Of a stretch of 52,835 nucleotides of DNA, positions 25,706-34,359 are shown piece after piece. Under the pieces are notes generated by a model. The model was not told where the DNA came from, searched no databases, and was given only the letters and a program-made list of their open reading frames with translations. Position numbers and translations under genes: made by a program. Location: contig URRJ01000001.1 of NCBI GenBank assembly GCA_900550205.1, positions 1-52,835 on the forward strand. Direction: 5' to 3'. The stretch is from an uncultured Collinsella sp. (lineage in GTDB: Bacteria; Actinomycetota; Coriobacteriia; Coriobacteriales; Coriobacteriaceae). Within the stretch, counting starts at the first letter, position 1. The number at the start of each line of letters is the position of its first letter.

Positions 25706-25752
25706 TTGACCTAGGCTTACTTTCGTGTATAAGTTTTCCTAGGCTAACAACT
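25706..25752 (+). promoter_or_regulatory. Promoter with two DtxR/IdeR-like boxes
   Basis: TTGACC and TATAAG are 16 bases apart. CCTAGGCTTAC overlaps the -35 side and CCTAGGCTAAC follows the -10; the latter shares TAGGCTAAC with the DtxR/IdeR consensus TTAGGTTAGSCTAACCTAA. The placement fits iron-dependent repression of the DUF3793-flavodoxin operon. Confidence 0.65.
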
Positions 25753-25772
25753 GAGGACCCGAAAGGAGCATC

Positions 25773-26477
25773 GTGACTCGAACCATTGACATCCCAACAT
25801 ACCAAACGGCTGTCGTGCGCAACTGCTCCCCTACGCTCGCAGGTATCAAGCCGGCTTCGCTCTTTACCTATCCCGGCGTTTACGCCAACCAAAACGGAAA
25901 GCCCGGCGCTGCCCATATCGAAGAGCGACGCTCTCGCCTGCTCGCCGTCATAGCCCAATGCAACCGCGAGCTCCAGCCACTCGGGATCCATATGAGCGTT
26001 TTGGTCTGGCGCCCCTGCGGAGCGCTCATCTATGTGTACCGCCCTGCAGACCTCATGCGATATCTCTCCGACCCCCGCGCCACGACGGCGCTTGCCGCCG
26101 AAGGTTACGATGTCCACAACCTGCCCGCATCCCTGGTGCATCTCGCCGCGCGCATCACGCTGGCAAGCAGCAATGCCGCAGAGAGCGCCTATGACGGCAG
26201 CGTCTGCGCGCTCGCGCGAAATAGGCACTGCGATACGGGGTGCATGTGCGAGTTCCCCCACGAAATTGGCTATTTTTTAGGCTATCCCTACGAAGATGTC
26301 CATCAGTTTATCGTCCAGCACGGCGAAAACTATAAGGTCTTTGGCGCATGGAAGGTATACACAAACGTTGAGCAGGCGCTCACGACCTTCGATTCCTATC
26401 GCGCATGCACGCAATACCTTACCTACATCTATCAACAGGGCTGCACCCTGGGACAACTTGTCCAGGCAACCCGATAG
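25773..26477 (+). CDS. DUF3793-family protein
   Basis: The 234-residue protein starts at a GTG preceded by AAAGGAG. It has the DUF3793 features: an N-terminal region with TLAGIKPASLFTYP, a central VLVWRPCGALIYVYRPADL, and CEFPHEIGYFLGYPYEDVHQ followed by a GAWKVY element. It is soluble in character. The molecular role of the family is unknown; it often accompanies flavodoxins and iron genes. Here it is 46 bases upstream of a flavodoxin gene and behind iron-type boxes, so a role in iron limitation is inferred. Confidence 0.85.
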   Translation: MTRTIDIPTYQTAVVRNCSPTLAGIKPASLFTYPGVYANQNGKPGAAHIEERRSRLLAVIAQCNRELQPLGIHMSVLVWRPCGALIYVYRPADLMRYLSDPRATTALAAEGYDVHNLPASLVHLAARITLASSNAAESAYDGSVCALARNRHCDTGCMCEFPHEIGYFLGYPYEDVHQFIVQHGENYKVFGAWKVYTNVEQALTTFDSYRACTQYLTYIYQQGCTLGQLVQATR

Positions 26478-26523
26478 AGCATACAAAACGCGGCCGCACG
26501 CCGCACAACCGAAAGGAAGACAT

Positions 26524-26943
26524 ATGAGCAAGATTGCAGTCGTCTACTGGAGCGGTACAGGCAACACCGAGGCCATGGCAAACCTCGTCGCCGAAGGCGC
26601 CACGTCCGCGGGCGCCGAGGCAGAGGTCATCCCCTGCGCCGACTTCTCTGCCGACAAGGCCGCCGAATATGATGCCTTCGCCTTCGGCTGCCCCGCCATG
26701 GGCTCCGAGGAGCTCGAGTACGATGAGTTCCAGCCAATGTGGGACGAAGCCAAGGAAACCCTCGGCGACAAGAAGATCGTCCTCTTTGGCTCTTACTCGT
26801 GGGCCGAAGGCGAATGGATGGACAACTGGAAGGCGGACGCCGACGAGACAGGTGTCAACGTCGTCGATTCCGTCATTTGCTACGATGCGCCCGACGATGA
26901 GGGCGAAGCGGCCTGCAAGGCCCTGGGAGCGGAGCTGGCATAA
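26524..26943 (+). CDS. Flavodoxin
   Basis: The 139-residue protein begins MSKIAVVYWSGTGNTEAMA, where SGTGNT is the FMN phosphate loop, followed by GCPAMGSEELEYDEF and VLFGSYSWAEGEWMDNW at the flavin-ring loops. Flavodoxins replace ferredoxin as electron carriers when iron is scarce, which agrees with the DtxR-like boxes before the operon. AAAGGAAG precedes the ATG and a strong terminator follows. Confidence 0.93.
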   Translation: MSKIAVVYWSGTGNTEAMANLVAEGATSAGAEAEVIPCADFSADKAAEYDAFAFGCPAMGSEELEYDEFQPMWDEAKETLGDKKIVLFGSYSWAEGEWMDNWKADADETGVNVVDSVICYDAPDDEGEAACKALGAELA

Positions 26944-26973
26944 ACCACCCATTGACACGACAGATGCAACGCA

Positions 26974-27012
26974 AACGGGCTCCGGGTCGTCTTAACCCGG
27001 AGCCCGTTCATC
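26974..27012 (+). terminator. Terminator after flavodoxin
   Basis: AACGGGCTCCGGGT and ACCCGGAGCCCGTT form a perfect 14-bp stem with a 7-base loop; the T-run is short. It can serve both this operon and, less well, the convergent surface-protein gene. Confidence 0.85.
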
Positions 27013-27082
27013 TATAAAGCCACGACACGAACGGCACAACTCACCCGCGTATCAAACGGCGGACGTTACAGGCATCGAGTTG

Positions 27083-30000
27083 CTATGCGTTCTTACGGGA
27101 GCGCACAAACCACGCACCAATAGCCGCAAGGCACACGATACCGACAGCAACACCGGTAACAGCGACCGGATTAACGCCGCCTCGCCCATCCAAAGCACCC
27201 TTGCGTGATGCGGCAGCAGCGGACGTCGTTTTCGAACCGGAAGACTCGTCGGAGCCGGACTTCTTATCGGACTCACCCTTGTTGGCATCCACATTCTGCG
27301 ACATCTCCGACTTCGAGCCATCCTGCTTATCGCCGGAGCCATCACCCCTCTGCGAACCGGTCGGCATGACCGCGGGCGTCGGATTCTTCGTCGGGACCGT
27401 AGGAACGGGCACCTCGGGCGTCACGGGTTTTTTCGAGCCGCCCGGTTCGACGACACCGGCTTTTACGCCACCGATCTTGGACCAATTCACACCGGACCCT
27501 GCGGACTTATAGGCCGAAAGGGCTCGTAAGGCCTGTACCGTCGCAAGCGCGTTGGCATTGCCGGGCTTACCGTCGGATCCCATGGTATGGGCGTAGCCCT
27601 TGCCGTCGGCAACCTCGTAGGCGCAGATTGCGGCAATCAGGCTATTCGCACCCGTGGCAAAACCGTTCTTGGTATTTACGGGATCCTTGCCAAGAGCCAC
27701 AAGAGCGAGCAGCACCTGGGCATTAGACTCGACAGACCCAAAATCGCAAAGGCCGTTCATCTGGCCCCTAAGGAAGCCGAGTGCATTGTCGACAGCAGAT
27801 GCAACAGAAGGTTGGCCATTCGAGGCCGGGGCGACGGCGCATGCGTCATCATCGACATAGGGCGCAAGCGCCTGAAGTGCCATAGCGGTCATATCGACAT
27901 TGCTCGTACCGCCCGCATCGATGGTGAAACCGCCGTCGGGATTCTGGAACGAAAGCAGCGCGCAAACAAGCTGAGCACGCGTCCAAGAAGAGCCGGACGC
28001 ACGCAACACCTCATTCGAAATACCCGCCTCGTCAAGGGCAATCAGCGCATAGACCACGTTGTTCGCCGAAGCCCCAAGATCTTCGTGAGAGCAAATGTCG
28101 GCAATGAGATTCACGCCATCGAAAGAGGTGATATCCTCGCCAAGCGCGGTTAGCGCAAGCGCAACTCGCTCGCAATCAGTCACCCTGGCGGCGTTGCCCG
28201 ACCACTCGGCCTTATGAACGGTAAGGGACTTCTTGTAATTCGCGATCAGTGCGTCGTCAATCTTGCGCCCCGACCTTGCGAAGGCGTAAATCTCCCATTC
28301 TTGACCATAGGTGTACGCATCGATCGTACGGTTGGCGTCAAAGTACTTGGCAGCAGAAAGGGCGCCTTCGTCGGCCTTTGCCTCGTTATCCGGCGAGGCA
28401 ACGATTCCGTCAACCGTAATCTCAAAGGAGATGGCCTGGGCACCGGCAGTCTGGTCGATCGGCGTACCGGTCACCGTATAGGTACCGGCCTTGTTCGCCG
28501 TCAGGACATAGGCGCCGCTCGCCACAAACAAGCCGTCGTCAGGAGCACCGTCAACGTGCTTCCAATCACCAAGAGCGCGCCGGTCGATACTCACGGCATT
28601 CGAGGCATCCCGACCTTCCTCGGTCGTCACACTCCATTTCATACCGGGCTCGGAAACACTCCAGCCCTCGGCATCGTTCTCACCCGTATAACCCAGGTTG
28701 AGTTCAACGGTCTTGCCGGCCTTAACGGACGCGGGGACATTCGTGATTGTCACCGACTTCAGTGGGTTCCGGTAAGCGTAGGCAACCTCTCGCTTACCCG
28801 AGGAGATGACGCTGCCGTCCTGGTTTTCGACCGTCGCCTCAAACGTCGTCTTACCGGCCTTATACGGCGTAAAGCCAATCTCGCCACTCGTAGTGTACTC
28901 GGCAACCGCAGAATCACTCGAGGTGACCGTGTAGCAAGCGCGATCACTCGCGTTTTCGGGTCCCACAACCGGCGCAGCCTTATCGGTCAGGAAGGCGCCT
29001 TTGGCAAGCGGATTGCGACCGTGCAGATAGACAGTCTCGCCGTCCTCGTTATAGCCAAGCGAGACGCTCGTCGCTGGCACATAGCTCGACGTGACCGTCA
29101 CGCTCTTGGAGGCGATATCGAGATTTGCGCGTGAAGATACCCGAATCGTGGCCTCGCCCGGCTTCTTAAAATAAAAGCAGGCGGATCCGGGATTGGAGTA
29201 AAGTACGTTCGCAGGCGTGCCGGCAAAGCGAAAACGCGCATAGGAAACAGGAGTGTACTCGCCCTCGGCGGCATCGGTGTAATGAACACGGATTTCAAGA
29301 TTCTTGACCTCGGAACCCGCAACCGCAATAGCGCCGCCCGTCACGTTTGCGCCGTTATACCAAATCTGAAAATCATCGATCGGTTTGGACACTGCCTTGA
29401 CCACAACGGTCGCGACGCTCTCGGTAGTGCCGTCGTCCTTGTGGAGCGTGGCGGTTACCGTACCCACAGCGTCGTTATACACGTGCAGCAGGCCCGTTTC
29501 CTCGTTAACGGCGATATCACCCCTATTGGCATCTGGGGTACCCCAGGTCACCTTGGCATCCTTGGGCAGGCCATCGAGCTTAAGCGTGCCCGAAACGCAG
29601 GCAGCACCGTTCTCGCCCACCACAACGTCGTCGGGAGACGGGCAGAGCACACCATCGGCAGCAGTTACGGTCTTGCCGGTACGGGCAGACGTGAACGTCA
29701 CCTCGTACTTATTGCTTGCAGTAGGGCTCTCAGAAGACTCGTGGTCTAGATTCTCACCGAAGTGCGGAAAGCCATCAGGACCCATACCCCACACGCTACC
29801 GTTTTCACCACGATTGACGTTGAGGTTTTCGACAAAGGTCGCCGTCTTCATGTCATCGGTATCGACAGCATAGGAGTTAACGAGCGCATCCGCGGGAAAG
29901 ACGACCTTGTTGGTAAGGCCCTCCTGCCAGTACGTATTGATGAGCTGTCCGGAGTCGTAGCTCGCAAAAAGCACGCCGCCGGTCGAAGCGGCGGTGGACA

Positions 30001-31600
30001 TGCAATTGGAGATCACGCCGCCCTTGAGCGTACGGCCAAAGCCAGCAACGCCCTTACCCGTAACGGACGTGGAGCAATTGATGACAGAGCCCTTTACCTG
30101 ATTGCCAAGCGGACCAAACGACTTGCCGTCCATGGCCTGTTTGAGCTCACCGGCAAAAGAGACATTCTGGATAACGCCGGTGGAGCCAACGCTCTCAAAC
30201 AGAGACTTAACGCCTCCCTTGTTGTCGAAGGTAATAGTGTGGCCCTGTCCGTCAAACGTGCAATTGAGCTCGCCTGTGGGTCCGAAGAAGTAATCGTCAT
30301 CAATCACAATGTCGCTATCGAGCACATAGTAGTTGCTCGCATCCTTGACGTTCATATACATGAAGTCATCCTGCGACGAGATGTGCTTGACGCTCTCCGG
30401 CTGGGCGACGGGAGCCGCCGGCTTCTTTTTCTCAAGCGCATCCGAGGCATCCTTGAGCGTCTTGACCGCCGCATTTACATCGGACTGAGATGCATCGTCG
30501 TTATCGTTGACGATTTTGGCTTTCGCAAGAGCAGCGGCAAAGGCGGACCAGGAATCCGTTGTGTAGTCTGACTCATTGAGCGCCTCGGCGGCCGTGATAG
30601 CCGCGACGAGCGCGTCCTTATTGACAACGACGGGGGCAGAGCCGCTCACAAGCAAGGGCAGGCCACCGTTGGACACCCAGGAAAAGCCAGTCGACGGCAC
30701 ATCGGTATTGAGCACGTCGAGTGAGTCGTCAGAAGAGAGGTCGGCAGCTTTAGCCGCGTTTCCCTTGTTAAAGCCGCCATAGTTCATCTCGGCAGGCGAA
30801 AAACCTACGGTATATAGGCAGTTCAACAGCGATCCGGCCTGAGCCTCACCGACCAGGCCACCGTTCATCTCAACGCCTGAGCCGGCAAAATAGGAATTGA
30901 CGATCTTTCCGGACGTCATACCGCCGACCAGGCCACCGGCACAGCCCATCCAGCCGCTAAGGTTCACACTCGCCGTGGACCAGCACATCTGGATGGTGCC
31001 AGAAAGTTTCATGGCAATGGAGCCCACATTGTCGGTGCTCGAGACCGAGCCTGTCACGCCCAGGTTCTGAATCGAGCCGGTCACATTATTCGCAACGGCC
31101 TTGCCGTTAATGGTGACCGTATGGCCCTGGCCATCCAGGGTGCCGTCAACGGTCTCGATCTGCTGGTCAGTGCCCATCGAAATATTCGCGCCGAGCTTGA
31201 CGGTCGCACCCGCCTCAATGGTCTCAGGCATATCGGCCGCATCGTTGACGACCACCGTCTCGCCCGAGTGCACTACCTTGGCGAAAGAACCTGCTTCTTC
31301 GACCTGCGCAGCCGGTACCGTTTCCTCGGACGCAATAGACCGCACGTCAACACCGGAGCTTTCCTGCTCCTGTGTGCTGCCGCCATCTGCCATGCCGGTT
31401 TCAGCGTCGACAGAAGGCTCATCTTCATCAGGCCTGCCCTGCCCAGCATCGCCCGCCTCTGTGACCTGATCGGCCGCCGCGGCTACGCCCGTGCTCACCT
31501 CCTCGGCAAACGCGGTCATTCCCGTGCTCGAACTGGCAAAGATAAACGCCATGAGCACGACGAGAAATTTCCTCGTACCTGTTCGGATGTTGTTGAGCAT
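27083..31600 (-). CDS. Large surface protein with transcobalamin-like alpha/alpha-barrel domain
   Basis: The 1505-residue protein begins with a signal peptide (MLNNIRTGTRKFLVVLMAFI, cleavage near AFAEE). Domains in order: an acidic linker; a right-handed beta-helix of GLUG type with DGTLDGQGHTVTINGK (about 90-290); a FIVAR-like helical repeat near 300; a second beta-helix with CTFDGQGHTITFDNK (about 365-570); Ig-like BIG2 repeats (about 600-1050); an alpha/alpha-barrel of prenyltransferase or transcobalamin type with NPDGGFTIDAGG and DMTAMALQALAPY (about 1083-1375); a Pro/Ser linker; and a C-terminal membrane helix with RSRKNA. No LPXTG is seen, so it is membrane-anchored. A cobalamin riboswitch lies 200 bases upstream. 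GGGGGAAAGG precedes the ATG. Corrinoid capture is inference. Confidence 0.9.
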   Translation of the reverse strand: MLNNIRTGTRKFLVVLMAFIFASSSTGMTAFAEEVSTGVAAAADQVTEAGDAGQGRPDEDEPSVDAETGMADGGSTQEQESSGVDVRSIASEETVPAAQVEEAGSFAKVVHSGETVVVNDAADMPETIEAGATVKLGANISMGTDQQIETVDGTLDGQGHTVTINGKAVANNVTGSIQNLGVTGSVSSTDNVGSIAMKLSGTIQMCWSTASVNLSGWMGCAGGLVGGMTSGKIVNSYFAGSGVEMNGGLVGEAQAGSLLNCLYTVGFSPAEMNYGGFNKGNAAKAADLSSDDSLDVLNTDVPSTGFSWVSNGGLPLLVSGSAPVVVNKDALVAAITAAEALNESDYTTDSWSAFAAALAKAKIVNDNDDASQSDVNAAVKTLKDASDALEKKKPAAPVAQPESVKHISSQDDFMYMNVKDASNYYVLDSDIVIDDDYFFGPTGELNCTFDGQGHTITFDNKGGVKSLFESVGSTGVIQNVSFAGELKQAMDGKSFGPLGNQVKGSVINCSTSVTGKGVAGFGRTLKGGVISNCMSTAASTGGVLFASYDSGQLINTYWQEGLTNKVVFPADALVNSYAVDTDDMKTATFVENLNVNRGENGSVWGMGPDGFPHFGENLDHESSESPTASNKYEVTFTSARTGKTVTAADGVLCPSPDDVVVGENGAACVSGTLKLDGLPKDAKVTWGTPDANRGDIAVNEETGLLHVYNDAVGTVTATLHKDDGTTESVATVVVKAVSKPIDDFQIWYNGANVTGGAIAVAGSEVKNLEIRVHYTDAAEGEYTPVSYARFRFAGTPANVLYSNPGSACFYFKKPGEATIRVSSRANLDIASKSVTVTSSYVPATSVSLGYNEDGETVYLHGRNPLAKGAFLTDKAAPVVGPENASDRACYTVTSSDSAVAEYTTSGEIGFTPYKAGKTTFEATVENQDGSVISSGKREVAYAYRNPLKSVTITNVPASVKAGKTVELNLGYTGENDAEGWSVSEPGMKWSVTTEEGRDASNAVSIDRRALGDWKHVDGAPDDGLFVASGAYVLTANKAGTYTVTGTPIDQTAGAQAISFEITVDGIVASPDNEAKADEGALSAAKYFDANRTIDAYTYGQEWEIYAFARSGRKIDDALIANYKKSLTVHKAEWSGNAARVTDCERVALALTALGEDITSFDGVNLIADICSHEDLGASANNVVYALIALDEAGISNEVLRASGSSWTRAQLVCALLSFQNPDGGFTIDAGGTSNVDMTAMALQALAPYVDDDACAVAPASNGQPSVASAVDNALGFLRGQMNGLCDFGSVESNAQVLLALVALGKDPVNTKNGFATGANSLIAAICAYEVADGKGYAHTMGSDGKPGNANALATVQALRALSAYKSAGSGVNWSKIGGVKAGVVEPGGSKKPVTPEVPVPTVPTKNPTPAVMPTGSQRGDGSGDKQDGSKSEMSQNVDANKGESDKKSGSDESSGSKTTSAAAASRKGALDGRGGVNPVAVTGVAVGIVCLAAIGAWFVRSRKNA

Positions 31601-31803
31601 CCTTTCCCCCTTGGTCTGGAAGATCACTACCCCTATAAGAATCGAGGCCGACCATGTAAAGGGAAACGGGACACAGCGAAACGCCCGCACCTGACAGCAT
31701 GCGGCAATGCCCCCGCATCGCATACGGGATGCTTGGGGCAAATATGATGTCATCTTCTGCTCATCGGAATCCAGCGGCTCCCAAAAGACCCTCGACACGA
31801 GAA

Positions 31804-31909
31804 GACCATGGGCAAGTAATCTGACTCGCGGGACAGCCCCGCACACAGTAACCGCCTTGCCTGGGATTCCCACCCAGTTCCCTTTTATGCGCCAAGCGCA
31901 CCCATGGTC
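31804..31909 (-). ncRNA. Cobalamin riboswitch, short form
   Basis: On the minus strand the element is closed by a perfect 9-bp stem, GACCATGGG with CCCATGGTC. Inside are AAAAGGGAA, then GGGTGGGAATCCC, CGGTTACTGT and the B12-box GAGTCAGATTACTTGCC, all in the order of the cobalamin family. With about 106 bases it is shorter than the classical form and resembles class II. It lies in the leader of the surface-protein gene, which begins about 200 bases downstream. Confidence 0.9.
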
Positions 31910-32044
31910 CGGCTTCTTTTCAAACAGCATGTAATTGTATGGAAGACCAGGCAACGAGCGTCCGCCGATATCACGCACACATAATTCACCGAAAATGTGG
32001 TCGAAAGTCCGCCAGGGCAGCGACGAGACCTTTATCCGAAATGC

Positions 32045-32078
32045 AAAACGGGGCCGCAGCATCATTGCCACGACCCCG
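32045..32078 (-). terminator. Terminator after the ABC transporter operon
   Basis: On the minus strand CGGGGTCG and CGGCCCCG pair over 8 bp with one wobble and a 14-base loop, followed by TTTT. It lies 42 bases after the ATPase stop. Confidence 0.65.
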
Positions 32079-32119
32079 CCTGCTCAAGCAACCTCTCATT
32101 CCGAGATGCTGCAGGTCAC

Positions 32120-32869
32120 CTATGAGATATTGCCCAAGAACGCCTTGGTGCGCTCGCTCTTGGGATGGTCGAAGACCTCGCTCGGCGTGCCCTCTTCCAC
32201 GATAACGCCGCCGTCCATAAAGACGACGCGGTCGGCGACGTCGCGGGCAAAGCCCATCTCGTGCGTCACGACGATCATGGTCATACCGTCACGTGCCAGG
32301 TCGCGCATAACGCCCAGAACATCGCGAACGAGCTCGGGGTCGAGCGCCGAGGTAGCCTCGTCAAAGAGCATGACGTGCGGATTCATCGACAGGGCGCGAG
32401 CGATAGCCACGCGCTGCTGCTGGCCACCCGAGAGCTGGCTCGGCATAAAATCGATGCGCTCAGACAGGCCGACCTTGGTCAGCTCCTCGATGGCGATCTT
32501 CTCGGCCTCTTCCTTGCTGCGCTTGAGCACCTTTTGCTGCGCAAGCATGACGTTCTTTTTGACCGACAGGTGCGGGAACAGGTTGAACTGTTGAAAGACC
32601 ATGCCCAGGTGCGTGCGCACCTTATTGAGGTCGACGCCCTTGGCGCACACATCCACGCCCTCAACGACAATCGAGCCGCTCGTAGGATGCTCTAGACGAT
32701 TGATGCAGCGAAGCATCGTCGACTTGCCCGAGCCCGAAGGACCCAAAACGACAACAACCTCACCCTTGTGCACGTCCAGATCGATATCACGCAGAACCAC
32801 GTTATCGCCAAAAGCCTTTTGGAGGTTCTTGATGCTGACAACGACCTCGTTGGAATTCGTTTCACTCAT
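32120..32869 (-). CDS. Polar amino-acid ABC transporter, ATP-binding subunit
   Basis: The 249-residue cassette has Walker A GPSGSGKST, Q-loop GMVFQQFNLFPHL, signature SQLSGGQQQRVAIARAL, Walker B VMLFDEATSALDPE and switch histidine VVTHEMGFARD. This is the GlnQ/HisP-type ATPase of polar amino-acid importers. It is last in a three-gene minus-strand operon after the binding protein and permease, 12 bases after the permease stop. The specific amino acid is not readable from this subunit. Confidence 0.93.
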   Translation of the reverse strand: MSETNSNEVVVSIKNLQKAFGDNVVLRDIDLDVHKGEVVVVLGPSGSGKSTMLRCINRLEHPTSGSIVVEGVDVCAKGVDLNKVRTHLGMVFQQFNLFPHLSVKKNVMLAQQKVLKRSKEEAEKIAIEELTKVGLSERIDFMPSQLSGGQQQRVAIARALSMNPHVMLFDEATSALDPELVRDVLGVMRDLARDGMTMIVVTHEMGFARDVADRVVFMDGGVIVEEGTPSEVFDHPKSERTKAFLGNIS

Positions 32870-32881
32870 GACAGGACCTCC

Positions 32882-34243
32882 TTACAGACCGGCGATGTGA
32901 TCGGCGGGCGTCGCGACAACCTGTCCGGCGCTCTTGGCGGGACGCTTCTTCTTGGTCTCGGCCGTACCCAGTAGCTTCGCCTCAAGACCGCTCACCAAGC
33001 GTGCAAGCGGCAGGGTAATAACCAGATAGAACAGGGCGGCAACCACATACGGCGTAATGGAGCCCGTCGTTGCCACGATGGTGCGGGCATTCATGACGAT
33101 CTCGACCACGCCAACGGCGGCGAGCAGCGACGTATCCTTGTAGAGCAGGATAAACTCGCTGGTCAGCGTAGGCAGGACATTGCGGAACGTCTGCGGAATC
33201 ATAACGTAGAGCAGCGTCTGGAAGGCATTCATGCCCAGCGAGCGAGCAGCCTCGTTTTGGCCCTTGGGGATCGACTGAATACCGGCACGGAAGATCTCGC
33301 ACAGGTACGCAGACGAGTTCATGGCCATGACGATAACGCCCAAGACGTAGTCGTCCACCTTGACGCCGGCAAGCGGTAGGCCAAAGAACGCAATGTAAAT
33401 CTGCAGGAACGCCGGCGTGCCGCGGATGATATTCACGTAGATGCCGGCAAGGCAGCGCAGGATGCGCGACTTGGAGATGCGCATGAGCGACAGCGCAAAG
33501 CCAAAGGGAATAGCCAACGGAAATGCCACGAGCACGATCGAGAGCGACATAAGGAAGCCCTTAAAGACGATCGGCAGGCTCTGGACCAAAATGACCGGGT
33601 TCAAGAACAGGCGGAGGAACATATTGGAGTTCCACGCCTCGACCCACGGCTGCTCTTTAAGGTCGGCCAAGAAGTTATCGAAGGCCGTCACGCCCTTGAT
33701 CTCGACGGAAGGAATCTTGGAGATCTTCTTGGCCGAACCGTCGGCGAGCGTATAGGTGCCGCTAAAGGCCTCGTCGCCACCCTCGACGGGGAAGGTCACG
33801 CCGTAGACCTCGACGCGAAAATAGCCGCCAGCCGGCGCCGTCTCGCCAAAGTCGATTTTGAGTGTCTGACCGTCCACCTTGCACGCGGGCTTCATGGGCG
33901 TACGGTCCATGAGGTCCTCGCCCGAGAGCATCGTCAGGCGTGTGTCATCGGCACCAAACGTCGTGCCGTCGGCAAACGTCAGCGAAAGCCCACTCAGTTC
34001 CTCATCGGCATCGGCCTGGACCTCCCAGGTAATGCGCGTCTCGGTACCGCCGACCACGGCGCTGCCCGAACCGGTATTGGGACGCGCGGTGATCTTTGCG
34101 GTCTCGAGCGCCTGGGCGGTCGAAGGCACGGCTGTCCCCGCGCACGCCAAAGCGAGCGCCACAGCCAGGGCGCAGGCTAGCTTTTGGAGCATCGAGGGCA
34201 GCGGGGGACGCCGACCCATGGCCCCTTCGTTCAATCGAGACAA
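32882..34243 (-). CDS. Amino-acid ABC transporter permease with an N-terminal extracytoplasmic domain
   Basis: The 453-residue protein joins two parts. Residues 1-45 end in a signal-like hydrophobic helix (LACALAVALALACAGTAV) followed by about 150 residues of beta-rich extracytoplasmic character (ITWEVQADADEELSGLSLTF). From about 215 is a HisM/GlnP-type permease with five helices and the EAA loop AGIQSIPKGQNEAARSLGMN. Normal permeases have only about 220 residues, so the front domain is extra. A TTG start with TTAGGAGCTACC upstream is chosen; an ATG eight codons later is possible, and longer frames run through a terminator. The front domain may bind or relay substrate. Confidence 0.85.
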   Translation of the reverse strand: MSRLNEGAMGRRPPLPSMLQKLACALAVALALACAGTAVPSTAQALETAKITARPNTGSGSAVVGGTETRITWEVQADADEELSGLSLTFADGTTFGADDTRLTMLSGEDLMDRTPMKPACKVDGQTLKIDFGETAPAGGYFRVEVYGVTFPVEGGDEAFSGTYTLADGSAKKISKIPSVEIKGVTAFDNFLADLKEQPWVEAWNSNMFLRLFLNPVILVQSLPIVFKGFLMSLSIVLVAFPLAIPFGFALSLMRISKSRILRCLAGIYVNIIRGTPAFLQIYIAFFGLPLAGVKVDDYVLGVIVMAMNSSAYLCEIFRAGIQSIPKGQNEAARSLGMNAFQTLLYVMIPQTFRNVLPTLTSEFILLYKDTSLLAAVGVVEIVMNARTIVATTGSITPYVVAALFYLVITLPLARLVSGLEAKLLGTAETKKKRPAKSAGQVVATPADHIAGL

Positions 34244-34306
34244 GGTAGCTCCTAACGTATCAGTTGCCGACATTACGGGACGGGACGACGCCCGTTCAAG
34301 AAACGC

Positions 34307-34336
34307 AAAAGCCCTCTCCGCCAAAACGGAAAGGGC
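34307..34336 (-). terminator. Terminator between the binding-protein and permease genes
   Basis: On the minus strand GCCCTTTCCG and CGGAGAGGGC pair over 10 bp with one wobble and a 6-base loop, followed by TTTT. Inside an operon such a site lets the binding protein be made in excess over the permease. Confidence 0.8.
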
Positions 34337-34359
34337 CCGCGTGCAATCAAGTGACTATT

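Noticed and set aside
31601..32071. Long N-terminal extension of the surface-protein reading frame
   Set aside because: It would be translated through the cobalamin riboswitch and gives no domain; the signal peptide with its own ribosome site starts at 31600.
34244..34324. Longer N-terminus of the ABC permease
   Set aside because: The frame runs through the terminator at 34307-34336 and has no ribosome site; the TTG at 34243 has one.
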